From the NCBI GenBank assembly GCA_030737835.1, contig CM060849.1, forward strand, positions 21,746,074 through 21,810,073: a DNA stretch of 64,000 nt, given 5' to 3'. The notes under the pieces are model-generated. The model was not told where the DNA came from. It ran no database searches and worked only from the letters and a program-made list of their open reading frames with translations. Positions 36,101 through 48,825 of the stretch are shown piece by piece. Both the position numbers and the translations under genes were made by a program. Every line of letters begins with the position of its first letter. Within the stretch, counting starts at the first letter, position 1. Source of the stretch: Acorus gramineus. Lineage: Eukaryota > Streptophyta > Magnoliopsida > Acorales > Acoraceae.

Positions 36101-38959
36101 GATGTACACTTATAATAATATCTGGCTGATATTTCATCAGTCCTTTTGCCACCTCCCTGTTTGCAATATACATAATTTATAGAATGTCACTCTCATCATG
36201 GGCCAAAATAGGAATGAAATGAATTCACGCTATGTTCCAAGTATATGGTACAACAAGAAAATATGCTTCCTTTACAGGAAGATCATATCAACTGCCATGA
36301 TGGAATGCACAAAATTTTATTAAAAATGTCAGCTTATAGACTATTATCAAGAATTAAATATACTAATGATTTGCCACTTGGCCTTACTAAATATGTTTGG
36401 CATATACCCAATAAACAAAATATCATCCCCCCGCATGGGTTAATAGCATGCTAATTATTGGAAAAAAAATGCTATTAGAAAGGACAATGAGACAATCTAG
36501 ATTGACGTGATGGTTCATTAAGATGGTAATCAGAGGACTTTGTTTCTGTTTATATTGGGGAAGGGACAGCTTGCGAACTGTCCCACTGAAAGAAGACTTG
36601 GTATATGGTGTGAATCAACTGCATCACCTTGATAAAATTCCATTCCACCCAAGGTAAAAATCTTGAATCATTGTGGACAAATGACAGCAGCTGTAGTCAA
36701 ACATAAAGATCCAATTGGCCAGAAGAAAGAGAACCCTACCATCAAGCTAATGGTGGTGGACAGTTAAAATCAGACACTTCAGGAAAGTGACTTTGACAGC
36801 TAAAGCAGCACTGTTGATGTCAGATGAGGCATCTGTAGTTACGTCTCTAGAGTTTTACTGTTTTTGGTCTAACATAACTCGATTCTATCAATAGAAATCT
36901 AGTAGTTGCAATATGTCAAGGCTTATTTACTGAATTATAAGATAGGACAAGTCAAGAATGTATGTATGCGTGTGCTTTAGCAATTAGCATACTAACTTGA
37001 TGAATTGAACTCTTAAGCTATTGCAGCTGCACTTCGACCAACTCTGGCATTAACCTTTAAAAAAGCCTTAGCATATTGCAAATTGCCATCGTTAATCATG
37101 AGGCCTAATTGGTGAGGGTGTGTTTCTATGCGCTCGCCGGGGGGGGGGGGGGGGGGGTGTTAAGGGATGTTCTTTTAATTTTTTTTGTTGGTCTAATTTT
37201 CATTTTGATTTATTTTCATGGAGATCCCTCATCTCCATATGTTCGAGGGTCAACTTTATCTAAATAAATAAAATAAAACAAGCTTCAATAAGAAGTTCCT
37301 TTTGTATTTTCTTATTGTAGCCATGGATAAATAGAAGGTAACATCTGCTCATGCATTATATTTCTTGATTATCCACAACGTTTCTAGGTATGGGCCAAAC
37401 ACATAAAAAAGATAGCATTTGGAGATCCATATGAGTTAATGAACCAGAGAAAAAAAAAATTATTGGTCTCACCGAGCGATCAAAGTCGAAGTTGCTGCAA
37501 AATGCGGTTGATGTACCAATCGAGGAGCACTTCCATAATACGTCATTTTCCAGAGAGGTCCGTGCTTGACCAAGAAGTTATAGCTCCTGGGCAATTGGTT
37601 GAATGGCCAAGGAGTGTGATCTGTCCACAAATCCGTAACAAACACCTGCCACCAGACAACTGTGAACAACAGTCACCAAAAGAAGTACCAACCACTCCAC
37701 ACTAACAATCGAACACACGAAATAAATAAAGGATGAGTGTACATGAATATCTGTGACAAACAACTGCCACAATCAGCCTCCAAGAGAGTCATGAAGAAAA
37801 ATGAATCAATATCCCCAATAGTTCACTCGAGGATTCAGAAACAGATTACCAATAATTCTGTGAGGTCTAATAATGACAAATGGAAACGATAGCAAGAAAC
37901 CAGAGAGCAGGAAATCAGACTAACACACATGTACCTGTAACTCGAGCTCAAAAAAGATTTGGAATATGAAAATATCTGCCACGAAGTACTAAAAAAACTG
38001 TAGACCTGACACAATAAATTCCTCGTCATTCTCAAATCCACATATTGGCACATAAAACCCAAACGTCAAATACATGAACAGAATATAGAAGGATAACTAT
38101 ACAATAACATAAGATAAACATCCTACAAAATTATCAATGATTGCAAGGTGGTTTGCGAATATGCAAGGAAACTAACAACTAGCATCAACAGGAGCAACAC
38201 CCAAGATTCCCAACTCCTCCAAACTGAAACGGTTTCGCACCTAATCAAGCGCTCTAACATAGAGCCAATCACATTAACACCAAAACACATCACAACATGT
38301 GGTACATTCAAATTTTTTGGGGGACAAAAATTCCATCCCATACCATACCATAATTAACAAGATTCCATATCATACCAAAGTCAGAGTTCCTTTGTCAAAA
38401 GAACTCAAATTTTCATAAACACCCAAAATCAAACACAACAACAGCAAAAACATAAACATAAAACCCCACTAATCCGCACCTGATAAGCGTCGCCGAACTC
38501 CTCACTGAAAGCCGCCTTGATAGCCTCGGCGGACGCCCGGTGCCCGCCGCCCGTATCACTCATCAAGATCAAAACTTTCTTCGGACCATCCTCCACACCT
38601 AACTCCCCCAACCCCCTCCCCTCCTCCTCCCCCACTCCCCTCCCCTCCCCCTCCCCAACCGCCTCCCCCGCCTCCTCCCGCACCGACGCAAACCCAATCG
38701 GCGGCCTCTCGCAGTGCGACCGCACGAACCGATTGAACTCATTCAAGAACGACCGGGCCCGCGACGAGGCGTTCACACGGAGCCCACACGAAACGACAGG
38801 TCCCCTCCTCGCCGGGGGCCGGAACCGGTCGACGGAAAGCGAGTTGGGCGGAATCGAAGGAGACCCACTTGAGATTAGGCTCTTGAAATCGAAAGAGAAG
38901 GTACCCAACTTCGATAGGAAAGGAAAAACGGGTTCTTGATACACAGTGGAAGCAGACAT
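33112..38959 (-). CDS. MGD1: Monogalactosyldiacylglycerol synthase, type A, plastid envelope
   Basis: Transfers galactose from UDP-galactose to diacylglycerol, making MGDG, the main thylakoid lipid. Eight exons join in phase: 38480-38959, 37473-37645, 35995-36156, 35750-35891, 35169-35393, 34374-34436, 34221-34295, 33112-33351, giving 519 residues (Arabidopsis MGD1 is 533). The long Ser-rich N-terminus (residues 1 to about 80) is a likely transit peptide and marks type A; an acidic Gly/Glu stretch (about 91-121) follows. The N-terminal glycosyltransferase lobe starts [20 protein letters not shown], with the conserved His near 140. Later motifs are [49 protein letters not shown], the nucleotide-sugar site [17 protein letters not shown], and the C-terminal [12 protein letters not shown]...[10 protein letters not shown]. 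Exon boundaries all keep known protein motifs intact. Exon 1 is very GC-rich. Confidence 0.96.
34045..34135 (-). mobile_element. tRNA-derived SINE-like element in MGD1 intron 7
   Basis: On the minus strand: 'ttggtagaggtatcccctc' (A-box-like), then 'cagttcaactcttaccc' (B-box-like) and 'cgctgatagg', followed by an A-rich tail. The same arrangement appears at 26440-26525 and 53240-53340. It is inserted in the intron before the last MGD1 exon. Confidence 0.45.
37139..37157. repeat. Poly-G tract (19 G) in MGD1 intron 2
   Basis: An uninterrupted run of about nineteen G's, which reads as poly-C on the transcribed strand of the gene. Its length is prone to slippage and sequencing error. Confidence 0.85.
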
Positions 38960-40461
38960 TGCTTTTGCTTGGGTTTTTTTTTTTTAGTGGGTGATTGAAG
39001 ATCAATACATGGAGGTCTCCATCAACAAAGAGGGTATTAAAAAAAAAAGGGAATTTGGGATTTGTTGGGGGGAGATTCTCGAAATTCTCTTTGTGGGTGT
39101 AAACAAAGTAAGGCAAAATTTGGAGAAGAGGACATCAAAAACATCATCTTTTATATGAGATTGGGAGGACATTGAAGACATGCGTGGGGTCTGTTGGGGT
39201 TCTTACGTTGTATTCGTTATGCTTCGCCGACATGTACGGCTTGAGTTTTCTGTTGAGTCGTCGCTCCTGGATTTCGGCGTGTGTGTGTGATGAATGTGTG
39301 ATTACTTGGATTGACGATTGGTTTCAACGAGTCAAACTTTTTTAAAGGTTTGACCAGATCATTGAATTATTTTGTTGAATAATAAAAAACTTGTTTGATT
39401 TTGTTGGGATTGTGTTTCGGATGGTCATAATTATTTGATTTAATAATAGAAATCTCAAACTAAATATTATTATCTCTAATTAAATCCTCCAAATCCATTT
39501 TATGTAATCTTATGAGTTGCAAATTTTATGTAACCTTTTAGAATTTCAACATCACATCTAAATGTAACTTTAACTTATATTTTTTTCTAACTAAATATAA
39601 TTTTAAAAGTGAATAAAAATATTTCTATAATTTTTTCAAAATCATATTAATTGTTTTGTAACGCTTTATTAAATAGATATCTTTTTTTTTAAGTATAAAA
39701 TAACCTCATCTGATTAACATTTTATTTATATATGTATGAATGATAGTGTATTCATTGTGTACATGAACCAAACCACCTCTTCAAATGTTGTTAGAGCTAG
39801 GTATCCCTTTTTATATGCTATGTATTATGAGATCACATTCAAATTTTAAATTCAATTGGGATAAAAGTGTCCACTACCTCAATAGAATGTGCATGTGCAA
39901 TTTTTAGTCAATTTTTAGTGCTGACCCTAATGTTTCTGTAGCCTTCTTCACATGGAATGCATGGAAAATGAATGTCACACATCCGTAGAAAAGACAATTG
40001 CATATTTATTAGTCTTTCTTTATTATTATTATTTTTTTATCAGAGTTCAGACCTAGCAGAAAGCCAGAAACACACGCAGATACGACCAGCTATAATTGAC
40101 CCTTCATTTACAAACAAATTGACTGAGGTACCCTTGAAACTGTTAAACATGTGGCAGACCTGACCAACTTTAATTTACTGTATCATTTAATAAATTGCCA
40201 TTACCTCAGACATGTTCTTCAGCATTGTAACTCCAACTTGGATTCCAGTGAATTTGGACTGTTTTTTAGTTTACACGAAGCTTTTGTCTCAAAACCGTTT
40301 CTAAAAAAAAAAAAAAAAAAACTAAAACAAAAAACTATAAATAAATTTATGTAAAAGAAACTCAAAATCTGAGTTTTTTAAAAACTTCTTATAAAATCAA
40401 TTTTAAATCCATCTTTTGTTTAAAATCAATTTTACAATCATACAGCCAAACACAGTCTATG

Positions 40462-40631
40462 ATAGCATTTGAAAATCTGTCTCTTTTAAAATTAGATTCT
40501 TATGAAACATATTTTTGTTAGATTCCTGAAAAGCTTTTTTATTTTTATTTTTTATCTAGTCATAACTAAAAGCTATTTTTATCTGTAAACACATTTGTGA
40601 GCAGAATCAACCAAAATTGTTTCCAAATACT
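40462..40631. mobile_element. Small MITE-like inverted repeat, about 170 bp
   Basis: The left end 'agcatttgaaaatctgtc' pairs imperfectly with the reverse complement of the right end 'gtatttggaaacaatttt'. The internal string 'tttgttagattcctgaaaag' is close to the 'tttgttagattcctaaaaag' found in the EMC4 intron element, supporting a shared family. Confidence 0.45.
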
Positions 40632-40905
40632 AACCATGAGAAGAAAGTCTCATTCGAATGACTTACACAATGTTAAGATCGTTAGCTGTGTGGGAGGATC
40701 TGGTGGGGAAGAAAAACCTACAACAACATGAAGATCAAACAGAATCCATTTGATGCCAAAAATCTTGTTAGGTAATGAGTAGGAACTGAAGAAGATTCAT
40801 CATCTGTGTCATACTCTCCCTGTTATATTGGTAACTCGCTTCATCGGTGCAGCACATCATAAATATTTCTTTACCAAATCAATCTAGCAGCATCACTTGG
40901 GAACA

Positions 40906-41130
40906 TTACCTGCTACGAATCATCGCCCTCCCTTCACGCGTTGATTGGCAATGTCAAGTTGGGATGTCAAAACCTGTTCCATTTTCAATAATCAATGGGA
41001 AGTCAAAGAACCAAAACATTACCTGCGACGAATAATCAGAACAAATGATCGTCACACATATATTGGCTGTGTCACAATGTGGATGCAAAAACATATTCAA
41101 TATTCAACATTTGATGGAAAGTCAAGAACC
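40906..41130. repeat. Tandem duplication, unit about 113 bp
   Basis: Two adjacent units begin cattacctgc.acgaat.atc and end atggaaagtcaagaaccaa (or ggaagtcaaagaaccaa). They share 'attggc' and 'gatgtcaaaac' / 'gatgcaaaaac' in the middle and differ by roughly a third of positions. Non-coding. Confidence 0.7.
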
Positions 41131-41396
41131 AATACTTACAAATCTGGGTTTATGCCACTCGAGAGCCTAGCTAAACCATAGGCCCATAACATTTCCAATA
41201 CACTACCAAACCAGTAAGTTCTCCTCTTTAATAATATAAAAGTAAATATATAATACAATCGATAGAACTCTGCCATACAGCAACGGGATCTGTAAATGTA
41301 CACTGAGTTCACACCAACTATGCTTACTGCACACTTTGCTTACCGGATCACCTGGTAAAGCATAATCCACACGTTGAAGTTGTGATGATAATTCCC

Positions 41397-44059
41397 TCAA
41401 TGTGAAGCCAATTTCTTGAGGTGCTGCAATGTCCGCTGCTTTATCCACTGTCGGTCATATGGGAGGTAAGCCTGCCTTGGGTGGTCATACCTGTCAAGTG
41501 TAGAGGGAAAATCAGTCCTATTCACACCAAATATAAAATATACGAGGAAAATTATGTTATGCAGCTAATATAGAAACATGCAACACAAAAATGAAATGCT
41601 CAAGAGGGGTTCTACAACACCAATCCATTATCACATAATCCACTCAACATCATCCAAGTTATATGGAACAAAAGATACAGGTGAACAGCAAAGTCGAGCC
41701 ATCATATGCTTGTCAATATTTGCCGTGCTAGATGAACGAAAAAAACTTTGAAGTATAGATACTTTGGGAACTTAACTCTCTAACAGCTGCAAATATGAAT
41801 TGCTCCGGAGAAATGAAAACAACAGAATTGACATAACCACAGAATGTCCACAAAAAAATTATTTGCTGGAGCCTATAGGTATCACTCATTGCACATAACA
41901 TCAACATTAGACTACACACCAGACCGACTAGCAATCTGTAGTTTACAGTGATGTTACTATGACATCTCAAAATTTTCAAAACATTGCTATGTCTACACCG
42001 AAAAACACATGACAAAAAAAATTAAAAAAACTTCATGATAGATTGTGGAACATGGTGTTAAAAGATATGGCATATCAGATAAGTGAATGCACCAAAGTCT
42101 GTATTTTGCAAGCTCTTGCTAATCCCTTTGGTAATTTATTATCTGTTAATGTTGACTGAATTAGGGGCTACTTTTGTTATTATATTACAGAAATTCAACA
42201 TTATTCATTCATCCATGCAGAAGTTTTTCCATGCCTTCATTTTTGAAGCCCTATACGTCAGTGACCCGAAGACAATTTGATCTTGGAATTTGCGTCCTTC
42301 AACAAGGCAGTGCCAAATTACACATGAAAAAAAAAATGATCGGGCGTTAAATGCATGTCTGTTAGTGTGTGTATATTTGAGGAGTTAGATATGCATATAT
42401 TGCACACTAATTACTATAAGCACATCAACAATAATCTAAGTCGATGCCAGAAATGCAAATAAGAGCAAGTTTACATACACAAGGGCACTCAAGTCTGGAA
42501 GCCCATCTATGAAATTGTACAGATCAGCGATGTCATAAGTAATGTTTCTAGTGGCTGGATTCAGTTCCTTGAGCTTCCTTTCGTACAGGCCACAAATACC
42601 TGATTATCCCAAGACAAAGATACAATCAAAATTGAGAAAGGCATAAGATATGACATTCTAAGAGATCATAAATAATACAATGGTGTTTATATAAAAATAA
42701 AACAAACGAAAAGGGAGTCAAGATTATACAAGTTCATCTCTAGTTATATTAGATGAATATCATACCATCCATAGCCTGACTTATTGACTCATAGTCCATA
42801 AATGTCCGTGATGCCCTGTTCGGCGATGTTTGCATTAGAATTATAGTGTGCCTGCTTGCCTGCATATAGATTTAAAGGTTTAAAAAAAATGATACATCCA
42901 TGGGGCTTCAGCAGTCAATTTTATTGCTTAACGTCAGATACTCATACTATAATCATAAATTTAATGACACACTAAGGGGAAAAAATATGAACCACTATAA
43001 GATTTTCAAGAGAGATTAAGTGACAAATGATCACTGAAATATCATGCATTCGTCTCACCACAAAATACCGTCTACCATGAGATTGACGACGACGAATGAT
43101 AAGCAACTTAGAGGAACTCAGAGAAAATAAAGCAGCATTAAGTTGTGTAAAGGTAAAACCAATCAAAACCCGGATTCTGATAAATGAATAAAACAATGTA
43201 TGTCAATTTTAGATTTTCCAATAACTCAATAAGCTATAGGAAGAAATATCAGATTCGTGATCAATAATTGGTGCACCAAATCTTGATAAGCGCATAGCAT
43301 TGTCTGGAAACCCATGCTTAGAATATCAAAGCAAACATGATTGCTAAACTTCAAATCATTAGTATTCGGTGGCCTTTCGGCCCAATCGCATGGATAGGTT
43401 GAAGCTGCTGCACTACTCGAGGTGGCCTGCAGAGCATCCATGATGAGAACTAGTCGAGAGCAGTGAGGGCATGCATGCATTATTACTATGCCAACTCAGT
43501 TATTTACTTCAGTACAAATATTAAACAAATTCTTCAGCCACAATGCAGCTTGATCATTGGAATTCACGTGCATCCCAAAAAGGGGCTTCTTTCATTTCAA
43601 TCAGGACAACATATATAACACAAATCTCATGCACCACAAATTAGATACTCAGTTCTTTCTCCATACGAACAATGTAGTATAAACACTAAATACAGCCAAA
43701 GCTAAATCCAACATGGACATGATAACAGTGTAATAACCAAAGCTACAAAACATAAACACTGGAGACTCATTAGCTCATAATCAGTGACAAAAAAAACCCA
43801 CCTTCCCCTAATCAAACCCTTCCCACACCTCCGGAATTGCTCAACTGGTATCAAAGTTGGAACTTTAGCACCAAAAAAGATTGATTTAACCAAACCAAAA
43901 GCGATTTCAGTACAACACACTACCGCAAAACCTTCAAATCAAAACAACTGAAAACGAAACCCTAAAATTGAAAACCCGTTAGAAAAACAAATTGAAATTT
44001 TTTGAGGCGATGGTTTTTCGTTCAAAGACAGGGATCCAGGGATTCGAATGTTTTACCAT
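41397..44059 (-). CDS. ERH: Enhancer of rudimentary homologue (ERH)
   Basis: A small, highly conserved nuclear protein linked in other eukaryotes to RNA processing and gene silencing complexes. Four coding exons give 103 residues: 44057-44059 (the ATG alone), 42766-42859, 42479-42599 and 41397-41490. Exon 2 encodes ASRHTIILMQTSPNRASRTF and MDYESISQAMDG; exon 3 CGLYERKLKELNPATRNITY, DIADLYNFIDGLPDLSAL; exon 4 YDHPRQAYLPYDRQWIKQRT and LQHLKKLASH. This covers the entire family sequence. The initiator is placed at 44059 because exon 2 opens directly after an AG acceptor with the codon for Ala2, and the only suitable upstream ATG found, ATG|GTAAAA, is followed at once by a donor. Exon 3 uses the donor GTATGT, which preserves LVYDH. 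The initiator exon is inferred; the other three are secure. Confidence 0.92.
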
Positions 44060-45189
44060 TTTTGTTTCGATCGAATCGCAGCGTCTTCGTCGATGATTTG
44101 GAGAGAGAGAACGAGAGATCGGAGAACGGACTGTTAAAGAGTGGTGAAAAGCAAAAAGAGATTCCTCTCGCGCGACTTGACCCGGGTTTCCGAGTCACCA
44201 CCAAACGAGTCGTTCTATGTGTGGCTTAAAAGCACGAAGCACGGCACGTTAAGGTATATGAGGCGTTTCAGGTCAGCTTTATAGCATGTAGGTCGTTTCT
44301 TACAAAACATGTTAGTGAGCATGGCATGATAAGTATGACACAACACGATAATTCATAGTAGACAAAACACATAATATGTTGAATAATTATCTTATCTCAT
44401 TATTTTAAAAAGTATATATTATGCTTTTGTGTGTATATATGTATATATAATACATTTATATATTTTTTGTGTGTATAATATTAAGAAAAATAAAATTTAA
44501 AATAAAATAAATTAACATTAATTTGAATAATCAAGTGATATTTTAGAGAGAGATGAAAATTAAAATTGAGATTTTAAAGCTTATTCTTTCTTTCAAATAT
44601 CATACATTTAAAATTTAATAGTATTATAATATATTATCATTATGATCAGACATGCAAGATAACAATATGAGAAATATATAATGCAAATATATATATCTAT
44701 AATATATGTTGGATAGGGATATTTTTATAATCGAATACATTGATATCCATATCCTCACACTGGATCTTCAATTATCGGATATTTTTTATTTTTCAGATTT
44801 GGATTTTTTTCGGATAATTGACAGGCTTACTCATAAGGAACTATGCGTCTACCTCTGGATAATGACCAGTACTACATATAGTTTCACGACTCTATTGTAA
44901 TGATACTGAAAATGTATCTATAACTATTTTGTGTTTAACTATCTTTGTGTACATTAAATACTCAATATAGACAACCATTTAATATTTATAATTGTGTGTA
45001 TAATTTTTGTATGTATCAAATTATATTTCTGTATTTCTATAACTCTGTTTATAAACAATAGTTCAGGTATTATGAAAAATTAGGAACAAAAAAATAGGAC
45101 AACATTGTAGATGTAAAAAAAAAAAGGTCCAGAGACATAAAAATTTGGAGCTGTTGGTATTTTAAAATATATATTATGAATTTATGATA

Positions 45190-45875
45190 GGGAAAATACC
45201 AAATTTTTTTTCTTCTAAAAGTTAAAAATACCCAAATCATCAACTTTTTAAAATTATATAAAAAATACCATTTTACAATTTTAGAAACTTAAAAGACTAA
45301 TATACCCTTATGTGATTTTTAAACTTTCTTTAATCATATTTAAAACTTTTTATAACCTTCATCTAATTGAAAAGTAATATTAATATAATAAAAGATTTTT
45401 ATTTGAGAGTGATTTAAAATGTTATTAAAATTTTTAAGTATGGTATAAAAAATGTTAAAATTGTCAAAATTATCAATCATAAATTTCTAAGATTTTTTTT
45501 AGAATTTGTATAATATTAAACATATATAAGGGTCCCAAAAGACTTTAACAAGTTTAGAATATCTAAAAAATATTTTATAACAATTTTTAAAAAAAATTTA
45601 CAATTTAAATCTTAAAGGTATATTTAGATACATAAAAAAATAATAATAAATTTCATGAACAAATTAAAAAAATATTTTATTATCTATTAGATTTTCAATT
45701 GGATGATATATTGATATGTGATAATGTTTAAATAGTAGATAACATAGGAGTAGTGAAGTCGTCATAGTACTTTTTTAAATTTGAGAAACAAGATTTTTTT
45801 AAGCATAATTTTTAAAAATCGTTTATTTTGGTATTTTTAACTTTTTTTTAAAAAAAATTTGGGTATTTTCTCTCT
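45190..45875. mobile_element. MITE-like TIR element, about 685 bp
   Basis: The left arm reads gggaaaataccaaattttt, then aaaagttaaaaataccc. The right arm, reverse-complemented, reads gagaaaatacccaaattttt, then aaaagttaaaaatacc. Similarity extends about 70 bp on each side with indels in A/T runs. The interior is AT-rich and non-coding. Confidence 0.6.
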
Positions 45876-46911
45876 CTGATACAGGGTGATCCCACGACCT
45901 AATAAAAAAAAAAAAACTCAGTTTGTATTGTGCTTTTAAAAAATTAAACCCACCAACCTCCCCTCTCTCTCTCTGGTCTCAGCTACTGTTTTTCACCACC
46001 ATCGACTGCTAGTCTCTGGGGGGTGAGACCCGAGCCACCTCAAAGTCACTGTCGACGTTGTCAGAGTACCTGTGCAACAAGGCGACGGAGTTCGGACAGG
46101 TGGTCGGGACAACGAGGATGAGGTGCTGGAGGAAGGAAGAAAGGAAGGAGAGTAGAATGAAATAGACTCTGAGAGACTTGAGAAAAATAAATGGGTGGGG
46201 AGATTATAAAAATAAATTTGTACATCTATGGTTGTGGGATTATGAAACCTTATATATTTTCAGGTGGCTGGTTTAGTTGGGATGTGGGTCCAGTAAAACA
46301 TGTGGTGGGACCAGATCTCTCGTTCAGATATGAATTTAGATAGATTCTGTGTTTGAAAAAATAAAAATTTACAAACTCAGATCCAAACATATATTCAGCG
46401 TTTAGCTTTTTAAATCACCATGTTCCATTTTTAGGTCAAAAAATATTGCCGTTGAAAATATAATAAAGCATAGTTTTTCAAAAATTGAGTTTGAAACATA
46501 AGATTTTAAGAATCTTAACGTTTCAACCTCAAATCCAAACACAAATTTAAAATATTAAATTCTAAATAAATAGATACCGGTAATTGTTGAATTTATGAGA
46601 GTGTAAAAATAAAAATAAGCATTGCATTTTCTCTTTAATAAGTAAGTGATAAAATAGATTTTTATTTATAAAATCTGAAGTAAGTATTTTTAAAGAACTA
46701 TATAAACTTTTTTTTTTTTTTTAAATAACTATCACAATGAACATGGGTGACTAATATATAGGATTGAAATGGAAAAAAAAGTTGTACATAAAGCGCTAAG
46801 AAAAAGGACTCCCCGACTTTTCAAATCTAGGCTTTTTTAGCCCACATTCAGTTCAACAATTACATGATTTTTGTACGTCTTTAATCAAGTGCACGAACTA
46901 AAATTTTTTAA

Positions 46912-47502
46912 GAGAAAAATTCAAATAAGCCCTTATAAACTGTCTGAAATTCATATAACCTTCTTGTTTTCTTTAAAATTCATGTAACCCTTTAAAAACA
47001 TCTATATAATTTCAAATAACTCTTGAATTAAATTTTCATTGACACATATAACCCCTTGAAAGCATCTATATAATTTTAAATAACCCCTTGAGTTAAACTT
47101 CCATTGACAGATAAAGAATATTTTGTAAATATGTCGTTTTGTTAAGTCTGATTGAAAATACAGTATATAAAAAAGCATCTACAATTTGTTAAAAATATGA
47201 AAAACCTTATGTACATGACAATTTTATCTATCCGGATAGATTATAAAATCTTATCTGATCATCATTTACACATGATTTTTCACATTTTATATATATTGTA
47301 GGGTGTTTTTAGTATACTATGTTTTCAATTAAGGCTAACCAGACAGAATATTCACATAATAACTATAATCCGTCAACGAAAATTTAACTGAAGGGGCTAT
47401 ATGAATTTACATAGATATTTTCAAGATATTACATTGCATTTTAGGAAAAGTAAAAAATTATATGAATTTCAAATAATTTACCGGGGTTATTTGGATTTTC
47501 CT
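46912..47502. mobile_element. Foldback MITE, copy 1 of a three-copy family, about 590 bp
   Basis: A palindromic element. The left side carries 'aaattcatataacc' repeats and 'tccattgacaga', with 'acaatttgttaaaaatatga' toward the middle. The right side carries their inverted counterparts down to 'ggggttatttggattttcc'. The centre contains 'tatccggatagattataaaa'. It is clearly homologous to 58297-58817 and 61648-62156 but more diverged and longer. Confidence 0.7.
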
Positions 47503-48593
47503 TTTTTTTTAAAATGCACATGATAGGCCCTCCCTCAGTCAGAACCTCTTCACTTCACCAAACCCTTCATTTTTCTTTTCTCAAACCCCAGATTAGCAAT
47601 AAAATATATTTCTTAAAAGGAGAACATGTTGTCTTGTTTTGAAGAAAACAGACCTTGTATTAGCATAAGATATTTATATTTATTTTATTTTTCTTCAGAA
47701 GATGCACGGGGCCGACGGACAGGTTTCAAACCTGTGATTAAAGATCTGCCTCCCCCAAACCAACCTTTAGGGGTCCGATTTCAAACCTGTGAAAAACCAG
47801 AGTGAGACTTTGATATTATTTTATTTTAGATGGACAATTTGGTTTGATTACATTTTTAATTATTTTTGTTATAAAATAAAATAATAAAATTTTTATTGTT
47901 TAATAAATCATGAATAAATCAAGAATAAAATATAATCGGATAAAGATTGAAATAACATAATTTTAGAAAAGACTTAAAATATTAATATCATCTTATTTTC
48001 ATCTAATATGAAATAATTATATCCTCCTAAACACATTCAAACATATTACATCATATTTCATGTCTATTTTTTTACCCAAACAAAGAAAACTAATATATAT
48101 AATAAATATATTCTTTTAGAAACAGTGGATGTGATTTATTGGCTGCACATATTGTTGGGTTTTTATTCATAATAACCATATTTTTAAAATAATAATTTGT
48201 ACATATTTGACCTAATCATATTTTGTTAAATAATATTAATTTCGTACGGGGAAAATAAAATTTTATATCCGATGTATAATTAGATCCATGTTCTACTTTA
48301 AAAAAATATATAAATAATTATGTGTGACGCGAGTCTGGATATAGTCAGGACTGGTTTCATTAGTTCGATCGAACCGCACAATCAATTATTTTGGTACATG
48401 TGTTACTCTCCTGTTGAATAGGAGAGTGACACTTATATTCAACGATTAATTGTGCAGTGTGATTCATATGCTATACCGTTTGATCAAATAGATCGAAGTC
48501 AGTCCTCACTAGATCCGAACTTAGAACAAGCACATGTCTTATTGATTATTTGTGGGGAATGCATGTAACAACGGCTCTAAATAATAATGCTTA

Positions 48594-48825
48594 GGGTGCG
48601 TTTGATTGCGCGATTGTTCAGTGTTTGCGATTACAGGAAGCTGCGTTTGTAATCGTGCAATTAAATAGTTTGATTATAGCAGTTTCATGCACATAAATTT
48701 TTGATAAATAGTATCTAAAAATTAAGATTTTAAAAAATTAAAAGAGAAGAACTTCCTACTGAATCAATTTTAAAACTCAGATTAATATCGAATCAGTTTT
48801 TTAAACCGCGCAACCAAACGCTCCG
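48594..48825. mobile_element. Tourist-like MITE (PIF/Harbinger type), 232 bp, upstream of FBT
   Basis: The left end is gggtgcgtttgattgcgcg; the right end, reverse-complemented, is cggagcgtttggttgcgcgg. Both ends are flanked by TTA (48591-48593 and 48826-48828), the 3-bp target-site duplication typical of Tourist/PIF-Harbinger elements. A GGG/GTTTGATT-type terminus fits that group. The right end lies 137 bp before the FBT start codon. Confidence 0.75.

Larger units (their letters stand above)
38960..41396. other. Intergenic region between MGD1 and ERH
   Basis: The MGD1 5' leader and promoter lie just above 38960. The rest is AT-rich and contains a MITE-like element at 40462-40631, poly-A at about 40303, and a tandem duplication at 40906-41130. 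No gene is supported. The stretch 41180-41396 is likely ERH 3' UTR. Confidence 0.5.
44060..48590. other. Intergenic region between divergent ERH and FBT genes
   Basis: ERH (minus) and FBT (plus) are transcribed away from each other. The ERH 5' leader and promoter lie at 44060-44230. The rest is AT-rich, with TIR elements at 45190-45875 and 46912-47502. A GC-richer patch at 45960-46160 has stops in all useful frames. A segment at 47700-47800 contains 'tttcaaacctgtga' twice. No gene supported. Confidence 0.5.

Noticed and set aside
43226-43480. 84-codon minus-strand frame in ERH intron 1
   Set aside because: The ERH protein is complete without it and it has no family resemblance; inserting it would not fit the phase-0 ATG|Ala2 junction.
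45960-46170. GC-richer island with GA-rich end, possible exon
   Set aside because: All frames contain stops within about 60 codons and there is no splice-compatible neighbour or domain.
46330-46560. Possible MITE with GTGTTTGRATTTGAG motifs
   Set aside because: The motif copies are in a mixed orientation and too short to define ends.
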